Positions 22,746 through 22,749 of a stretch of 22,749 nt of DNA are shown piece after piece. Under the pieces are notes generated by a model. It was not told the DNA's origin and did not search any database. It saw nothing but the letters and a program-made list of their open reading frames with translations. Every line of letters begins with the position of its first letter. The first letter of the stretch is position 1. The stretch is from Xanthobacteraceae bacterium. Its GTDB lineage: Bacteria; Pseudomonadota; Alphaproteobacteria; Rhizobiales; Xanthobacteraceae. The position numbers were made by a program, and so were the translations under genes. Where the stretch lies: NCBI GenBank assembly GCA_030039105.1, contig JASHQO010000388.1, forward strand, positions 1 to 22,749. Direction: 5' to 3'.

Positions 22746-22749
22746 CGGC

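Overview
The window looks like chromosomal DNA from a high-GC alphaproteobacterium of the order Hyphomicrobiales (Bradyrhizobium / Rhodopseudomonas / Xanthobacteraceae type). This is inferred from codon use, from palindromic intergenic elements of the kind common in that group (hairpin arms GAGCGGGATGA and TTTTCCGAAAACCGG), and from the gene families present. No rRNA, tRNA, CRISPR array, insertion sequence or phage gene was seen.

Region 1 (1-6400) is a surface-glycan locus. The N-terminus of a glycan-synthesis protein runs off the left edge on the minus strand. It is followed by a plus-strand SAM methyltransferase. A tight minus-strand operon then reads leftward: a rhamnosyltransferase-like protein with an extra N-terminal beta-rich module (4713-6398), a smaller paralogue (3567-4676), a SAM methyltransferase, a NodB-type polysaccharide deacetylase and a TylF/MycF-type O-methyltransferase. 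The last four genes overlap or nearly touch. Together they suggest synthesis and methyl/deacetyl decoration of an extracellular polysaccharide.

Region 2 (6649-15558) is a metabolic cluster: an MFS exporter, an NAD-dependent sugar epimerase-like protein, a creatinase-like M24 protein without the usual metal ligands, a convergent D-2-hydroxyacid dehydrogenase, an orphan tripartite-tricarboxylate (Bug/TctC) receptor, and two leaderless paralogues of the 4,5-dihydroxyphthalate decarboxylase / PBP2 family on either side of a COG3618-type amidohydrolase. Short tandem repeats (8 x 17 bp and 4 x 12 bp) sit exactly at the 3' ends of two of these genes. The gene set suggests catabolism of an aromatic or heterocyclic carboxylate, but the substrate cannot be read from sequence.

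Region 3 (15691-18626) looks like a small LysR regulon. A YhhS-type MFS transporter and a PptA-like tautomerase overlap in one operon. A convergent LysR gene follows, divergent from a manganese cupin of the hydroxynitrile-lyase (GtHNL) type. A 33-bp motif, 27/33 identical, occurs both upstream of the MFS gene and in the LysR-cupin intergenic region, so one regulator probably controls both transcripts.

Region 4 (18644-22749) is a complete PaoABC-type molybdenum aldehyde oxidoreductase (2Fe-2S, FAD/4Fe-4S and Moco subunits). A well-formed Tat signal peptide is encoded just upstream of paoA but in another frame, separated by one extra base at an A4 run. The enzyme is therefore either stranded in the cytoplasm by a frameshift, produced in two forms, or affected by a sequencing error. 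A 41-residue single-span membrane protein closes the window.

The most interesting points are the frame-split Tat leader of PaoA, the paired LysR operators, the hydroxynitrile-lyase-like cupin beside an aldehyde oxidoreductase, two neighbouring hydrolases that have lost canonical metal ligands, and a palindromic repeat that supplies the stop codons of two convergent genes.
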